A stretch of 64,000 nt of DNA, taken from NCBI RefSeq assembly GCF_905171765.1, contig NC_053395.1, positions 185,708,156 to 185,772,155 of the forward strand, in the 5' to 3' direction. A program made the position numbers and the translations under genes. Position 1 is the stretch's first letter; the number at the start of each line of letters is the position of its first letter. The stretch comes from Bufo bufo. Taxonomy: Eukaryota; Chordata; Amphibia; Anura; Bufonidae. This document shows positions 52,727 through 64,000 of the stretch, piece after piece. Under the pieces are notes generated by a model. It had not been told where the DNA came from. It did not search any database and saw only the letters and a program-made list of their open reading frames with translations.

Positions 52727-52958
52727 GTAGGGATCATGCACACGAACCTGCCGTGTTTTGCGGTACGCAAATTGCCGATCCGCAAAACACAGATGCTGCC
52801 CGTGTGCGTTCCGCTATTTGTGGAACGGAACGGGCAGCCCTTTATAGAAATGCCGCCCATTTCGTGGGACATGCTCTATCATTTTTGTGAGGCCACGGAA
52901 TGGAGCAAAAAGTGCGGCTCGGATGCGGAACCAACCCACATTTGTGTGAATGCGCCCA
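52727..52958. mobile_element. Harbinger-like MITE
   Basis: Left TAGGGATCATGCACACGAACC and right TTTGTGTGAATGCGCCCAC are partly inverted. Interior words TTGCGGTACGCAA and GATCCGCAAAACAC match other MITEs. The target duplication is unclear. Confidence 0.5.
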
Positions 52959-53968
52959 CAGTCTTATAAAGCGCCTTCAGGGTACGGTGGGCCCTGAAAC
53001 AAGTGGAATGTGATTGCTGACACTAGTAGGAAGCTGTGTATGAGCTACTGGTTTTAGAATCTCTGCTTGCTGAGCATACTCCAATATGTCACAGGACCTG
53101 TTCTTGTCCACCACCTTCCTCTGACCTAGCTCCACCCATGCAGAAAACAACCAGGACCTGCCACTAATGATGGTACGTTCTGGTATTGCAGCACAATATA
53201 GTGGAAGACAATAGCAGCAGACTTAAATTGTGAGCCCCACCGGGGACAGCTTGATGCTAATGTCTGTAAAGAGCTGCAGAATATAGTAGCGCTATGTAAG
53301 TGCATAAAATGAAATAAATATTTGTAATATGAACAGATTATACACACGTCACCACTGACCGAGGCTTCCCTGGGGCACTGCACATATACTCTTGTGTAAT
53401 CGGAATGCACTGGCATCTGCTGAGGTGCCCACTGGCATGCTTATATGGTTGCATAGTTGCTTAAAAATATACCGCTCTCATTGCACTTAGTCTCTTGCTT
53501 TAATGTCATTCTTTGGTTAGGAAACCAATTTTCATCCCTCTGTAAACTGATCATATGTTGCTTTCATAAAACATCTCTGAATCTGACAGTGGGCAGATGG
53601 CCTGTTTTTGTGTATACTTGCGTAGAAAGTGTCTGCCAAACATACCCGAAAGAAAGCTGCCAACATGTAACCACGACAGCTTCCTCCCACTGGTTATAAT
53701 TATGAGGGCTTATTTCATAGGTCATTTTCAAATGCAATTATCAGGGTTTCTGACTCCAAATGATGCCCACTATTCCAAGTTATATTAGAGAGATGATGGG
53801 AACCAGATGCAGGGTGTGATATTTGTGTCTGTGGTGTGAAGCTAAAGTAACACACTTGTTCTGTCAGTCTGCTATAATGACAGGACAGGCAAGGTAAAGC
53901 ATATTGTGGTTCATTCACATAGGTTCTACTTTAAAAATCCATTCCCTCTTACCTTTGGAGAAAAGTAT
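52959..53968. other. SINE/LINE-like tail, otherwise no feature
   Basis: 53229-53325 reads GTGAGCCCCACCGGGGACAG, then TGTAAAGAGCTGCAGAATAT, AGTAGCGCTATGTAAGTG and an AAAT-rich tail. This phrase is a common 3' tail of an amphibian SINE/L2-type repeat, as I recall it. No gene elsewhere in the segment. Confidence 0.45.
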
Positions 53969-54639
53969 GCTTTAAAGGCTATGGACACTATTGTTTAAAG
54001 GGCATGGACAATATTGGGGCCATTGTTATGGTTGTTGTGATTAACTCATTTTGGTCCAAAAATATATATTTTTCAATTGGTCCAGCTGTTTTTAAGAAAC
54101 AAGGGTTAAGAAATAAGTCTGTTTGCAGATTATCACTTTTATCAGCCTGAGAAGCCTTATCTTTTATCTGCTGACCTCATAAACATTCATTATAGCTAAG
54201 CTCTTATCAAACTGATAAAAATATGGCTTAAATTAGTGTTTATGAGGTCAGGAGATCAAAGATAAGGCTTTACATGAGCCGTCAGCTAAGGGGACTGAGA
54301 AGTGATACTCTGCAAACAGACAGATTTTTTTTTTTTTTACCCTTGTAAACGGCTGAACATTCTAGGTCATAGCCATTCCCCATTTCATCGGTGGTACCAG
54401 CAGAAACTTACCACCCTCTCTAAACTCTGCATTAGTGGAAATATTAGGACCCCTCAACAATTTTATGGTGAATTCATAGCCTCAAGGCATGATGCCTTTC
54501 ATTTGACCACATCTACAGCCTTTGAACGGATTGGACTCCTAAGGCCTCTACAAAGGGGCACCATATCCACAGAAAATTATATGTTGCGTTTAATCAGCCT
54601 CTATCAGTAGATCAGAATCAGAGCTGCATATAACAATGA
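53969..54639. other. TTAA-MITE-like fragment, no gene
   Basis: 53971 begins TTAAAGGCTATGGACAC, like the MITE at 27857, and has an internal inverted pair (CAGCCTGAGAAGCCTTATC against GATAAGGCTTTACATGAGC). The right end near 54354-54380 is unclear. Confidence 0.45.
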
Positions 54640-54656
54640 CTCTTGTGGGGTGGGGT

Positions 54657-55158
54657 TTATGTGGAGTGGGTTGTTGTTCCCACGCCTCTATGGCCACGTC
54701 CAAGAGACCGCGAGGGTGTCTGCCATATACCGCGAGGGTGTCTGCCATATAGCAGTTCGAACGGCGAGAACCCAGTAGAGGCCTGGGGTACCTCTCGCAC
54801 TGCGAACATGAGATACGGCAGAAGGAGGTCCCAGTCCTTCCCATCTTTAGACACTACCTTTTTCAACATATCTTTTAATGCTTGGTTAAATCGTTCTACC
54901 AGACTGTCAGTTTGCGGATGGTAAACGGACATCCGTAGTTGTTTTATGTGCAGCAACTTACAGAGTTCCCTCATCACCTTGGACATAAAAGGGGTCCCTT
55001 GGTCAGTCATAACCTCTTTAGGTAGTCCTACTCGGGAAACTATCTCCATTAACTCCTTAGCTATGAGTTTGGCCGAGGTATGTCGCAGTGGCACCGCTTC
55101 CGGGTACTGAGTGGCGTAGTCTAGAATGACTATGAGGCCCATAGCTATTCGGTTAGGC
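54657..55158 (-). pseudogene. integrase core relic of the second copy
   Basis: From 55142 the frame reads MGLIVILDYATQYPEAVPL, then LPKEVMTDQGTPF and VYHPQTDSLVERFNQAL, giving D and E of the catalytic triad. The first aspartate lies in the lost section. Near the end, a 22-bp direct duplication (54705-54748, GCGAGGGTGTCTGCCATATA twice) shifts the frame right after LLYGRHPRG. After the duplication the reading continues like the first copy (EAWEQ). Confidence 0.85.
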
Positions 55159-55242
55159 TGATGTCAGCAGTAATTATATAAGGCAAGCTGGACAGATTTT
55201 GATAAAGTGATCTGTTATAGTGCTATCAGTTTTCAAACTTAA

Positions 55243-55746
55243 AGGGGTTATCCCATCATAATGATCACTGTTAAATCTGTTAATGATTTGACAGTGATCA
55301 TTTTTGTAAATATACTTTATTAACAAATTCCCACCGATTAGGAGAAAATTCATCCCCACTTACCTTATTGTTGTGACTCGGTCTCCCCTGGTTACGACCA
55401 CCGCTCTTCCGCAAAATCCCGATGGTCGCGCTTGCCTAGAAGACTTCTTCTTTTCTCCCGGCCGGGCCACTCGCTGTCCTGAACGCGCACGCTGCCGCGC
55501 ATGCGCGACGGTGACTTCTTCCCGGCCAGAATAGTACAGAGCTGCGAACGCGCACGCCGGCTCTGTACTATACTGGCCAGAAATAAGTCACATTGCGCAT
55601 GCGCGGCAGCGTGCGCGTTCAGTCCAGCGCGCGGCCCGGCCGGGAGAAGACTTCAATCAAGATGAAGCCCGCCCCCAGCCAGAATCCAGGAAGTGAACGC
55701 GCGGTGGCAGCAGGTAAGTATAAAAACGCAAAGTGGGATAACCCCT
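55243..55746. mobile_element. TTAA MITE (504 bp)
   Basis: Ends AGGGGTTATCCCA and TGGGATAACCCCT are perfect inverted repeats with TTAA at 55239-55242 and 55747-55750. It is a near relative of 59210-59636, which lies in the opposite orientation. Interior CGCGCATGCGCG words and GGCCGGGAGAAGACTTC blocks are paired. Confidence 0.9.
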
Positions 55747-55750
55747 TTAA

Positions 55751-56215
55751 GATGGATAAACGCAAATGTGTTAACGATCCAGACAATTTCTGCTACATGT
55801 GTGGCAAATACACTACTTATGATCCGTGCAAGAATCTGACAAAGCGAGTGCATCTTGCAGCTTGGGATGCATTTGTGCTAGTAGTGCAGAACTTCCTTGG
55901 AAACAGACGAGCTGCAAACTATGCTGAATTAGTAGACAATATGCTTACAGCATTTGAACAACTTGGCTTCCGAATGTCATTAAAAAGTACATTTCTTACA
56001 TTCCCATCTTGACTTTTTCCCACCCAACATGGAGAGCAGTTCCATAAAGATATTTCTATTATGGAGAACATGTATCAAGGCCGCTGGAATCCCAACATGA
56101 TGGGGGCTACTGCTGGTTTTTCAACGGGTAAACATGATCGTTCACAAACGCAAAAGCAGATGCCTGAAGCACTTTTAACAGTACTGGGCCTTGCTCAAGT
56201 AAGACTTTTAAACTG
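55751..56215 (+). pseudogene. relic of an unidentified cysteine-containing protein
   Basis: Immediately after the MITE the frame reads MDKRKCVNDPDNFCYMCGKY (55752 onward), with cysteines spaced like a zinc-binding motif. It then continues through KNLTKRVHLAAWDAFVLV and RRAANYAELVDNMLTAFE. After the stop near 56010, the same frame continues with FPTQHGEQFHKDISIMENMY and QGRWNPNMM. From memory, both blocks resemble parts of a multi-copy family of uncharacterised proteins in invertebrate genomes, where they are farther apart, so an internal deletion is likely. The function is unknown. Confidence 0.5.
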
Positions 56216-56497
56216 AAAAAAGAGACTTTTTGAAATGTTGTTATTCCATTACATTTTCATACACTGTTTACTATGCAAACTTTGATGTAGATCGGGTAAT
56301 TGTTAGAGTAAAACTCGTTCTGTTCAAAATTATTCAATGCTTTCCAAGTGCTTAATTAATTTAGGCATACTTACGCAAAGCAAAATTTCATGATGTGTTA
56401 CAACAATTCTGACTATAGATTTGTAATCCGCACACTCGATTTAGTATAGGACAAATGCTTTTTGCCCAGTAGCAGACGAAAAGTTGTTTTTTGTTGC

Positions 56498-57480
56498 GAT
56501 CGGGAGAGGTACTAGGGGACTACGGAAATGTGGCTGGGGGCTAGTTATCTGGCAGGTCGGGCAAGAGTTACCAAACTATTCCACTTCTTTGAAAATGCTG
56601 GGCCAGTAAAACCGCTGTAGAATACAATCCTCAGTTTTCTGCAGCCCCAGGTGACCCCCGAGAACGTGTTGGTGGGGTAGATCTAACACGAGCTTGCGAT
56701 AAGCCTTGGGGACCACCAACTGTTCAATAGGCTCACCCCGTAGTTGGTTTACCCGATACAACATATCCTGATGAACCACAAAACGGGGAAACACTGACTC
56801 TGCCCCAGGTTGTTGTGGTTCACTATCTACGATTAACACATTTTCCAAGGCGCAAGATAGGGTTGGATTCCGACGTTGGGCGGTACCAAAATTATCCCAG
56901 GAGACATCGAGGTCTGCCAATTCAGGACCCGGCGGCAAGTACTCCACGTCTCCCACCATTACACTTAGCGAGGTTGTCTCCCCCTCTTCCACCGAAGTGG
57001 CAGTCACCCCTACCGCTGGCCCTTCGGTCTCAGGTTTCCAGGGTTCTGGTCTCCCCCCTGAGCCGGGCCACTCTGCTAGGGTTACCCCTGTCTCATGGGT
57101 ATCAATCACTCTCATAGCAGGGCACAGTGCCGGGTAGCCTAGAAAGTCTCTCCCTATTATAAGTTCATAGTGTATATTTGGGGCAACTGCCACTTCGTGA
57201 GTCCATCTGCCAGCCCCTGTGGTTAGAGACACCACGGCGGTGGGATAGTCTTTTAAGTCTTCATGGATGCACATGACCCTGACTTTCCGGCCAGTATACT
57301 CCACTGACCGTACCAGTGGAGCCCTTACTAGGGACACCAGCCTCCGCTGGAGTGTCTCCTACCTCCACCAGGCACAGGTGGTTTCGTTTTTGGGGTTCCT
57401 GCTGCACACAGCTTCCTGGCATATAGCGACTGACGGTAGCCATAGTTAGTATCCATGGGTTCTACCTGATGGAGACAGTC
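56498..57480 (-). pseudogene. protease and integrase N-terminus of the second copy
   Basis: The open frame 56576-57337 reads through EYTGRKVRVMCIHEDLKDY, then HYELIIGRDFLGYPAL (uninterrupted, unlike the first copy), and on to the integrase zinc domain LPHQHVLGGHLGLQ and FYWPSIFKEVE. A stop follows, after which NSCPTCQITSPQPH is still readable to about 56500. The protease active-site segment is deleted upstream (about 57320-57345). Confidence 0.83.
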
Positions 57481-58334
57481 AGCTCTTACATGGTCCGGCT
57501 CCTGACACCTCCAGCCGACTATCGGAGCCAGGTACGTAGAGGGTACACCCCGGATGGATGGGGTTGGTACAAGTCACCGGGTCTGAGATGGAGATTTACG
57601 GGGTTTTACTACCCCCCTTCCCAAAAGAACCCCCTGTAACAGGATTAATAGCCTCGTAGTGCTCCACCAGGTACACCATTTCTAGGGCGTTGCCAGGAGA
57701 CACCTGGCCGATCCAGTTCTGGAGAGGGGGTGGCAGAACCCTCAGGAACATATCAGCCAATAGTCTATCCAGCATATCTGTGGGACTCAGCACATCAGGC
57801 TGTAGCCACTTTTGCAAGAGGTGGAGTAAGTCATAATACTCGCAGGCTCAGCCAGCTTAAACCCCCACTGATATACTCGATGGGCCCGGACCAACACATT
57901 CACTCCCAGTCTTGCAAAAATCTCACCCTTTACCTTCGGGTAGTTGGCCACTTGATCGTCCACTAAGTTGAAATACACCCGCTGGGAATGGAGCAACGTC
58001 CTCAGTTCACTGGTCACGGGGTAGCTTTTACCTGATGGACACTTTCCCGTACATCGCCAGGTAGGTCTCGATGTCATCTGCAGGGGTCATCTTAGGAATC
58101 GCGGCACGGACTGCTTTCCGGGCATCGTGGACGCTCGGGGTTGCTCCTGCTGTCTGCAAAGCCATCATGTGTTGTAGCAGCAACTGGTTAGTCTCCTGCT
58201 GCTGCTTATTAGCCTCGCGTTGCTGGAGGTTTGTCTCTCGCTACTGCAGATTAGCTTCCATGAGGGCCTTCACAACAGCCTCCATTTTGTCATGGGGCAC
58301 TGGTTGCAATACAGCTGGTTTAATGTACGACATA
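57481..58334 (-). pseudogene. Gag relic of the second copy
   Basis: Starts at the ATG near 58334 (MSYIKPAVLQPVPHDKMEA), as in the first copy. It has repeated QQREANKQQQETNQ words, a stop in that coiled region, frameshifts, and then WLQPDVLSPTDMLDRLLADM (57817 down). The zinc knuckle near 57510 has lost its first cysteine (GWRCQEPDHVRAD). Confidence 0.8.
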
Positions 58335-58415
58335 CAACCGTGCCTGAGGAATGCAGAAACCAAAAATATCAGCGTTCACGCCAGCCTCACTTTTGCCCGC
58401 ATCCTCCACCAATTA

Positions 58416-58879
58416 TGGGGTTTCACTCTGGTAAATAGGGTAAGCGGGCGCAGTACAGAGGCAAAATACAAGTTCTTAACTAAAACGTCAGTGTTTATTC
58501 ACACTTGAGGCAATTGCACAAAACAGCACGTAACTTTGCAGTCTTGGTGTTAATTCACGACAATAGAAAGTTCATATAACACAAGTCACCTTGCTGGCAG
58601 TTCTGCATCCAGTTGTCCACAGCAGGCTTTAGGGGGGCCTGTTTCCCCAGCATGCGGCTCTCAGCCCTCCAGCATGTCACAAAGCCTCAGATCCCCAAAA
58701 CAGAGACATCTTTGCTGAGCCCAGCTGCCTATTTAAGGACAGCCAGGTGCTGCCAAAACCCGGACCGGCACTTAAACTCTGGTCCGGCATTTGACCTTAC
58801 CTGGCTGGAAACCAGCCCAACCGCACATGCTGGGAGGAAAATACCTGCCTTGCCAGACACAACCCCTCACTATGTCACA
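58416..58879 (-). repeat. 5' LTR of the second Gmr1-like copy
   Basis: On the minus strand it starts TGTGACATAGTGAGG (58879) and ends GAAACCCCA (58416). Primer-site-like TGGTGGAGGATGCGGG follows. At 464 bp it is close to the 485-bp 3' LTR of the first copy. An AATAAA (minus, about 58492-58497) precedes the R/U5-like part. Confidence 0.72.
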
Positions 58880-59209
58880 CTCTCCACAGGTGGCATCACT
58901 GTTGTACTATTGTATCAAAGGGCACTTCTGCTTTTTATTCCCTTGTTTCCTAACTATATGTTCAAGTTTACATAGGTTCTATTTTATTTGTCAGTTTCTC
59001 TACTTTTATCTCTTTTACTACAGTTTTGCAATTGAAATAGTACTATATGTTTTTGATGGAAAATCTATGAGGGACATTTATCAAATCTTCTACGCCAGTT
59101 TAGTGGCATATAAATGTCGCAAGTGATGCCCAAGTGCCCCATTTGGTGAGCCTTGCCACTTTTAGAAGTGGAGTGAAAAGTGGGTCAGGATTTCAGACTA
59201 GAACTTTAA
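58880..59209. other. no feature recognised
   Basis: AT-rich sequence between the LTR and a MITE; no gene or RNA. Confidence 0.4.
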
Positions 59210-59636
59210 AGGGGTATTCCCACTTCGCATTTTCATACTTACCTGCTGCCAGCGTGCCATTCACTTCTTGGATTCTGGCTGGGGGCGGGCTTCATCTTGA
59301 TTGAAGTCTTCTCCCGGCCAGGCCGCTGGCTGGACTGAATGCGCACACCGCTGTGCATGCGCCATGGTGACTTATTCCTGGCCAGTATAGTACAGAGCCA
59401 GCGTGCGCTATCGCGGCCAGGAGAAAAGAAGGAGTCTTCTGCGCAAGCGCGGCCATCGGGATTCCGGAGAAGAGTGGTGGCTGTAACCAGGGGAGACCGA
59501 ATGACAACAATGAGGTAAGTGGGGATGAATTTTCTCCTAAACAGTGGTAATTGGTTAATCAAATATATTTACAAAAATGATCACTGTCAAATCATTAACA
59601 GATTTAACAGTGATCATTATGATGGGAATACCCCCT
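59210..59636. mobile_element. TTAA MITE (427 bp)
   Basis: Ends AGGGGTATTCCCAC and GATGGGAATACCCCCT, with TTAA at 59206-59209 and 59637-59640. It is an inverted relative of 55243-55746 (shared GGCTTCATCTTGATTGAAG and AATGATCACTGTCAAATC). Confidence 0.9.
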
Positions 59637-59640
59637 TTAA

Positions 59641-62600
59641 GTCTGATTTATGTGTGACTTGTCAAAAAGTTACAGAAAATGCGCATTTCAATGCAAGGTA
59701 ACACCCTGGTGTACTTTTACAGACATAGACATACACCACATTGCACTTGTGCCAAATATATGAGGCCGAATGAAGCCAAAATTCCTCGTTCTTCATGGTA
59801 TTTTTCCTGAAACGGCGGGAAAAAAAAATTCTCATCTTAATACTCATCTATATGCTCGTAAAGAGTCCGTCGTGTCCATCTTGATTGAAGCAACCATGTG
59901 AAATCTCACGTGCAGTGAAGTGTGACGTCACCACGTCAGCTTGCTGACCATTTTGGGTGTTTTCTCCAATCTAGATAGCTGCAACGGCCTCTCTGCGAGA
60001 TAATGGATGAGGTAAGTATGTATTTTTGTTTTTTTTAACCCTGATTAACCCCTGAAAGGCCCTTAGTCTTAATTCCAGATGGCGCGATCAGCGATGAATG
60101 CGGCATCTCAGGGGTTCAATGACGGGGGCGGCGCCATCGCCGTTCCTCGTTATTGCGCCCACTACATACAATGGAATGCAATTCATGACGAAGTAATTCA
60201 TAACAAATCAAATTTCTTTGTGAAATTTGTCGAAGCAGCCAAATTAAATTTTTGATAACTTTGCTCATCTCTATGCCTTCTCCTTTTTTTCACAGTTGCT
60301 CCATAGTCTACCGTCACGGGGCATGTCGGTTGCTTGTGTGCATTTAATCTAGAGGATTGCCTTTCCCTTTGTACCCACAGTACTCATAGTATCTTTACTA
60401 TGAGAATAACATATAACATACACAGGATTAACAGTCATGAAGGGGCAAAGAACAGAGCCCCTGGAAGACCTCAGAGACCGAAATACTTAAATCTATATGG
60501 GCAGCTCTTGATCACAGGTTGTGGCATTGAAAAGTAAAGTAATGTTCAGTAAGAAGAACAAAAGTATTCGTATTCGTAAGGACACTTAAGGTTTCTTTGG
60601 ACAGAAATGTTCATTGAAAAAAGGGAAAAGAGAACTTTAAAACTGTGTGAAAGACCACTTGTTTGAAGATTTATTAAGTGGCAACTGGAGTTTAAGAGTT
60701 CGGCCACATGGTCAGGTCATGTATATGTTGAATCCCCTTAGAGCTGAAGACCCTGTCCTGGGGTATTAAAAACAGGAAAGTCCCCCTTTTGCCTCAGAGT
60801 TACTAAATAGAGAATTTGAAAATGGGTTCTCTAAACCAGATTACTCCATGTATATCCTGAACATTTATATGTTACCCTAAACTTTACCATTTTTGGTTCC
60901 AAGTTGCTATTATTATGAGTACTCACTGTAATATGTTGAGTGAGACATCTTGATCCTGGATCATTTTAAAGAACTATTGGAGTTTATTCATTGAGGGGAT
61001 AGATGTGTGCCCTTACAGATATATTCAATGAGTAACGTACAAATCTGTTCAATTTTTGGAAGCTATTTGAGATACTATCAAATTTATGATATACATAATG
61101 AGGAATATAACATATTAAAATGAAAACATTTTGTTTTATGATCATATACCATATATGCTAGTTATTTTTCTATCCATAAAAATTACATTTAAAGCGACAG
61201 TAAGGTGCAAAAATATTAGAACTGTACAACCTTTGCAGGGTTCTTCTTGTGCCAGTTGACTTCATTTTCCCTTTACATGGAACTTTAGGGTATTAATAAT
61301 TACAAATATACAGAATTTCTGTAAAATTAACTTTGTAGATAGAAACAGATAACAATGTCTGGTATTCTAAGATTAAGGAGAAGATTGATGTAAAGCTCAA
61401 TTATACCACATGAATACTAAGTCTATCTCCAGCGCTAACTACATTAATGGAAAGGAGTTTGAACACAAGAATTGTGGAATATGGATAGGATAGAAAGTAG
61501 TGGTATTGTGTTATCCCATCATTAGCTTTTCAGGTAGAACTCAAAACGGTGTATAAACCAAAAGTTCCCATAAAAAATAATAATGTATTATTAGGAAATT
61601 GTGACAACACTTTTGGATTTGGTCAACTTTAAAAAGTACCCAAAATGCCGAAACTTTCATGTTTTTTTCTATTTCATTTCCCGAAAGATTTATAGAAACT
61701 CAAAAGAACAAAGATATATGTGCTTCTTAAATGAAAGCCATTATCCAAGAAGCTGCTCCACAGTATTGCTGTATTTTTTAAGACACCCCTTTGGCCTTGT
61801 TCCGACATATGTGGAGGATAAAGAGATATCCACCAGGTACTGAATTCGTCAACATGTCAATGTTCTAAAGGAAAGATCTCACTGAGGGGCACCTGGTCAT
61901 ACTCGGGCTTCTCATATTTCTCCTGGGTTCCTTATTGATTTGAAAAGGAAATTGTGCTTTGGATAGATGTATCCTTAGCTTCTCATATCTGTGCAGCTTA
62001 TAAAAAAATAAAAAAAGAAGGACTTCGAAAGCACTATTTGAAAAGTAGATTCTTAAGAGATGTCATTAAAGTGTTGGGGAAAATCATGAAAAAAAAATGA
62101 AAGATATGAGCTCTAAAGAAATGAGAAGAAAACGCAAGAAGGATAATAGTGCAAGTTCTAAGGCACCTTTTTGGGGGCCTGGTACTTATACAAGATATTA
62201 CCATACTTCTTATCCACAGTGACTTTGGTTATGTGACACAAAAGAGGGGGAAGATGGTCTTTCTCAAGAAACATGATTAGATCTTCTTTTGTGTTGAGTA
62301 CAAAGCATTGAGAAACTAAAGTAGAATGGTCACAATGTAATGGACCATGCCAAGGAAATGGAAATTGGCCTTAACACTTCATTTTATCACAATGGATTAC
62401 ATCCTCATAACAGTATATGAAAAGGTTCATGCATATTATCTGATGGGATATCCTTATAATTCTTTGTACCTATTCATCCAAGGCTGAGGATGAAATGTAC
62501 TATAGAGGTATGAATTAACAAAGAAATAAAGGTTTCTTGTCAATAGGGCACAAACTGTCACCCATAAAAAATATCTTTTCTTCTGTTAGGAAACAACGTA

Positions 62601-64000
62601 TTAAAGAAGGCCCAAATATAGAAAACAGAGGGAGAAAAACTTTTTAGATCCTTAGCTGGATCATATTTGACATTTTTTACTTTGTGTTGGGTCTTTTAAA
62701 GAAGTTTGTTTAACAGACTTTTAACCTTTTATTCCTTGTATTATTATGTTTTTTTTTATCTTTTGGAACATTGACCAAAATCTGTGTAATATTTTATACA
62801 TTTTTTAAAGAAATATTCTACTATCACACACTGTAATGAGATGGTGAAAGATTTATATGGAGCAAGAGCTCCGCTTTGCTGCTGACCAATCTACAACATT
62901 TGATGATAACATTGTCATTTTCTTATTTGACTACTGGCCTGGAAAAATGTTACTAGTATGGTGTGAATAAAGACAAAATGGAACAAAGGCTTTTGCATTC
63001 CTTTCAAATAATTGATTTCATTCTTGTTTTTTCCTTTCAGGAATCGATGAATTCATTGTGAATGGAACATTGTATTTCTGAATGATAGCCTAATTTAAGG
63101 CCCCTAGATGGTTTTATTCACAAGGATGATGGCACATTAAACTAAGAATTTAAATTCAAAGACCCTAACACACATATGACATAATGTATGTATTACATCA
63201 GTTGTCATTCATGGTACAATGACCAATGGTTACAACATTTTCAGATTACAATGGGCTTTCTTGGGCCACCATAACTTGAAAATACAAAAAACTTATGGTA
63301 CAAGGCAGTGACATTCTGCGGCATGTACAAATGGGTGGAAGACCAGCCAAACGGCATAACTGGAGAATGTCGGAGAATGGTCATAGCAAAAAGCCAACCT
63401 GTGCTACACATTGGGGCTAAGTAGAATCAATTAGCTAGCTCTATATTACAGAAATACCTGTAGTGATTAGCTATTTGCACTTTTCTGCAGAACAATTCTA
63501 CAAGATGAGGAACTAAAGTGTGAAGATGTAGTTTCTGATCATTTGGACTTCATTTTGTATCTGTTCAAATTAAACTTCATTTGTTTCTGTTAGAGCCATT
63601 GTGGCCTGGGAATGAACTGAAGATTTGTTTAGATTTGTTTGGGAGTTATACTTCGTGTGAATATATTTTCAAGGTTGTTTTGGGATTCTGATTCAATGAT
63701 ACATAGTGACCCCTTATACTGTGCATGTCCTGGCTACATTCCAGTGGAGTTCTTTGTTTAATCTGTATAAGGCTGTCAGAAGCTCATCCTACAGTGGGAT
63801 GCCTCATGTAGAGACCTAATCGGTGTTTTCCGATTAAAGGGATTCCCAGCTGATGTGTCGCAGTGAGATGATGTTAACTCAATCGGTGATGTAAGTACCT
63901 TCATTCTGGATGTAGTCAGGACTCCAGTTGAAGTGTGGATGTAATTGTGTATTGTGTTCTTTATCCTTTGTATATAGATAAGTGCAAAAGATGGACATTA
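59641..64000. other. AT-rich sequence without recognised genes
   Basis: No reading frame beyond 80 codons, no family motif, no transposon ends and no RNA motif could be supported. Short palindromic words occur at 60060-60180. This may be intergenic or intronic host DNA. Confidence 0.45.

Larger units (their letters stand above)
55159..56497 (+). other. insertion within integrase: MITE plus protein relic
   Basis: This block is absent from the first gypsy copy. It contains the TTAA MITE 55243-55746 and a relic of an unrelated protein (55751-56215). The remaining 56216-56497 is AT-rich and unassigned. Boundaries were taken from where integrase similarity stops; no target duplication was found. 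Confidence 0.6.
54640..58879 (-). mobile_element. second Gmr1-like gypsy copy, truncated and interrupted
   Basis: On the minus strand, the order is LTR (58416-58879), Gag (58334-57596), protease (about 57400-57000), integrase (56900-56500 and 55158-54650). The proteins are clearly related to the element at 6682-12973. Reverse transcriptase, RNase H and the 3' LTR are missing. An insert of about 1.3 kb (55159-56497) splits the integrase, and about 25 codons are lost at the joint. Confidence 0.87.

Noticed and set aside
61601..62700. AT-rich stretch with lysine-rich phrases in several frames
   Set aside because: No motif of a LINE or other element could be identified; the phrases fit base composition.

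Overview
The window looks like repeat-rich, gene-poor vertebrate nuclear DNA, most likely from an anuran amphibian. The evidence is the mix of transposon families: piggyBac, Tc1/mariner, PIF/Harbinger-type and TTAA-type MITEs, hAT, two classes of Ty3/gypsy retrotransposon, and short inserts carrying hammerhead motifs. The species is an inference and cannot be fixed from the sequence. No host protein-coding gene can be demonstrated. The only long intact reading frames are a 599-residue piggyBac transposase (minus strand, 1127-2926) and a 431-residue gypsy Gag-protease (minus strand, 39937-41232). No tRNA, rRNA or CRISPR array was seen.

Layout. 1-4.0 kb: right part of a piggyBac element with an uninterrupted transposase. 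4.0-6.65 kb: a short insert with a hammerhead-ribozyme motif, piggyBac-family debris, a hAT end and a Harbinger-type MITE. 6.7-13.0 kb: a complete but decayed Ty3/gypsy element with both LTRs and a 4-bp target duplication, whose integrase lies upstream of reverse transcriptase (the Gmr1-type order). It is interrupted by a second hammerhead-bearing insert and by a 700-bp hAT element, each with exact target duplications. 14-18 kb: MITEs and foldback elements. 18.3-24.35 kb: a complex minisatellite locus with 51-bp, 25-bp and 28-bp units. A Tc1 element sits in it at a TA dinucleotide and has itself received three MITEs. 24.4-24.7 kb: a CpG-rich island with no repeat ends, the best candidate for a host promoter. 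25-37 kb: hAT, Harbinger and TTAA MITEs, a non-autonomous piggyBac derivative, and a probable solo LTR. 37.9-38.6 kb: an unusual tandem array of hairpins. 39.9-41.85 kb: truncated gypsy element (LTR, Gag-protease). 42.3-46.7 kb: a direct tandem duplication of about 2.15 kb. Its second copy runs into a DD36E-spaced Tc1/mariner relic that hosts a MITE, which hosts a hAT element. 54.6-58.9 kb: a second, minus-strand, broken copy of the Gmr1-like element, interrupted by a TTAA MITE and a relic of an unidentified cysteine-containing protein. 59.6-64 kb: AT-rich DNA without recognisable features.

Together these sequences do not form a host pathway. They record successive insertions whose order can be read from target-site duplications. 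The most notable items are the two hammerhead motifs, the hairpin array, the Gmr1-order element, the intact piggyBac transposase, and the exon-like start plus CTCF-like site inside a hAT element. Statements about families come from recognised motifs and general knowledge; no database search was run.
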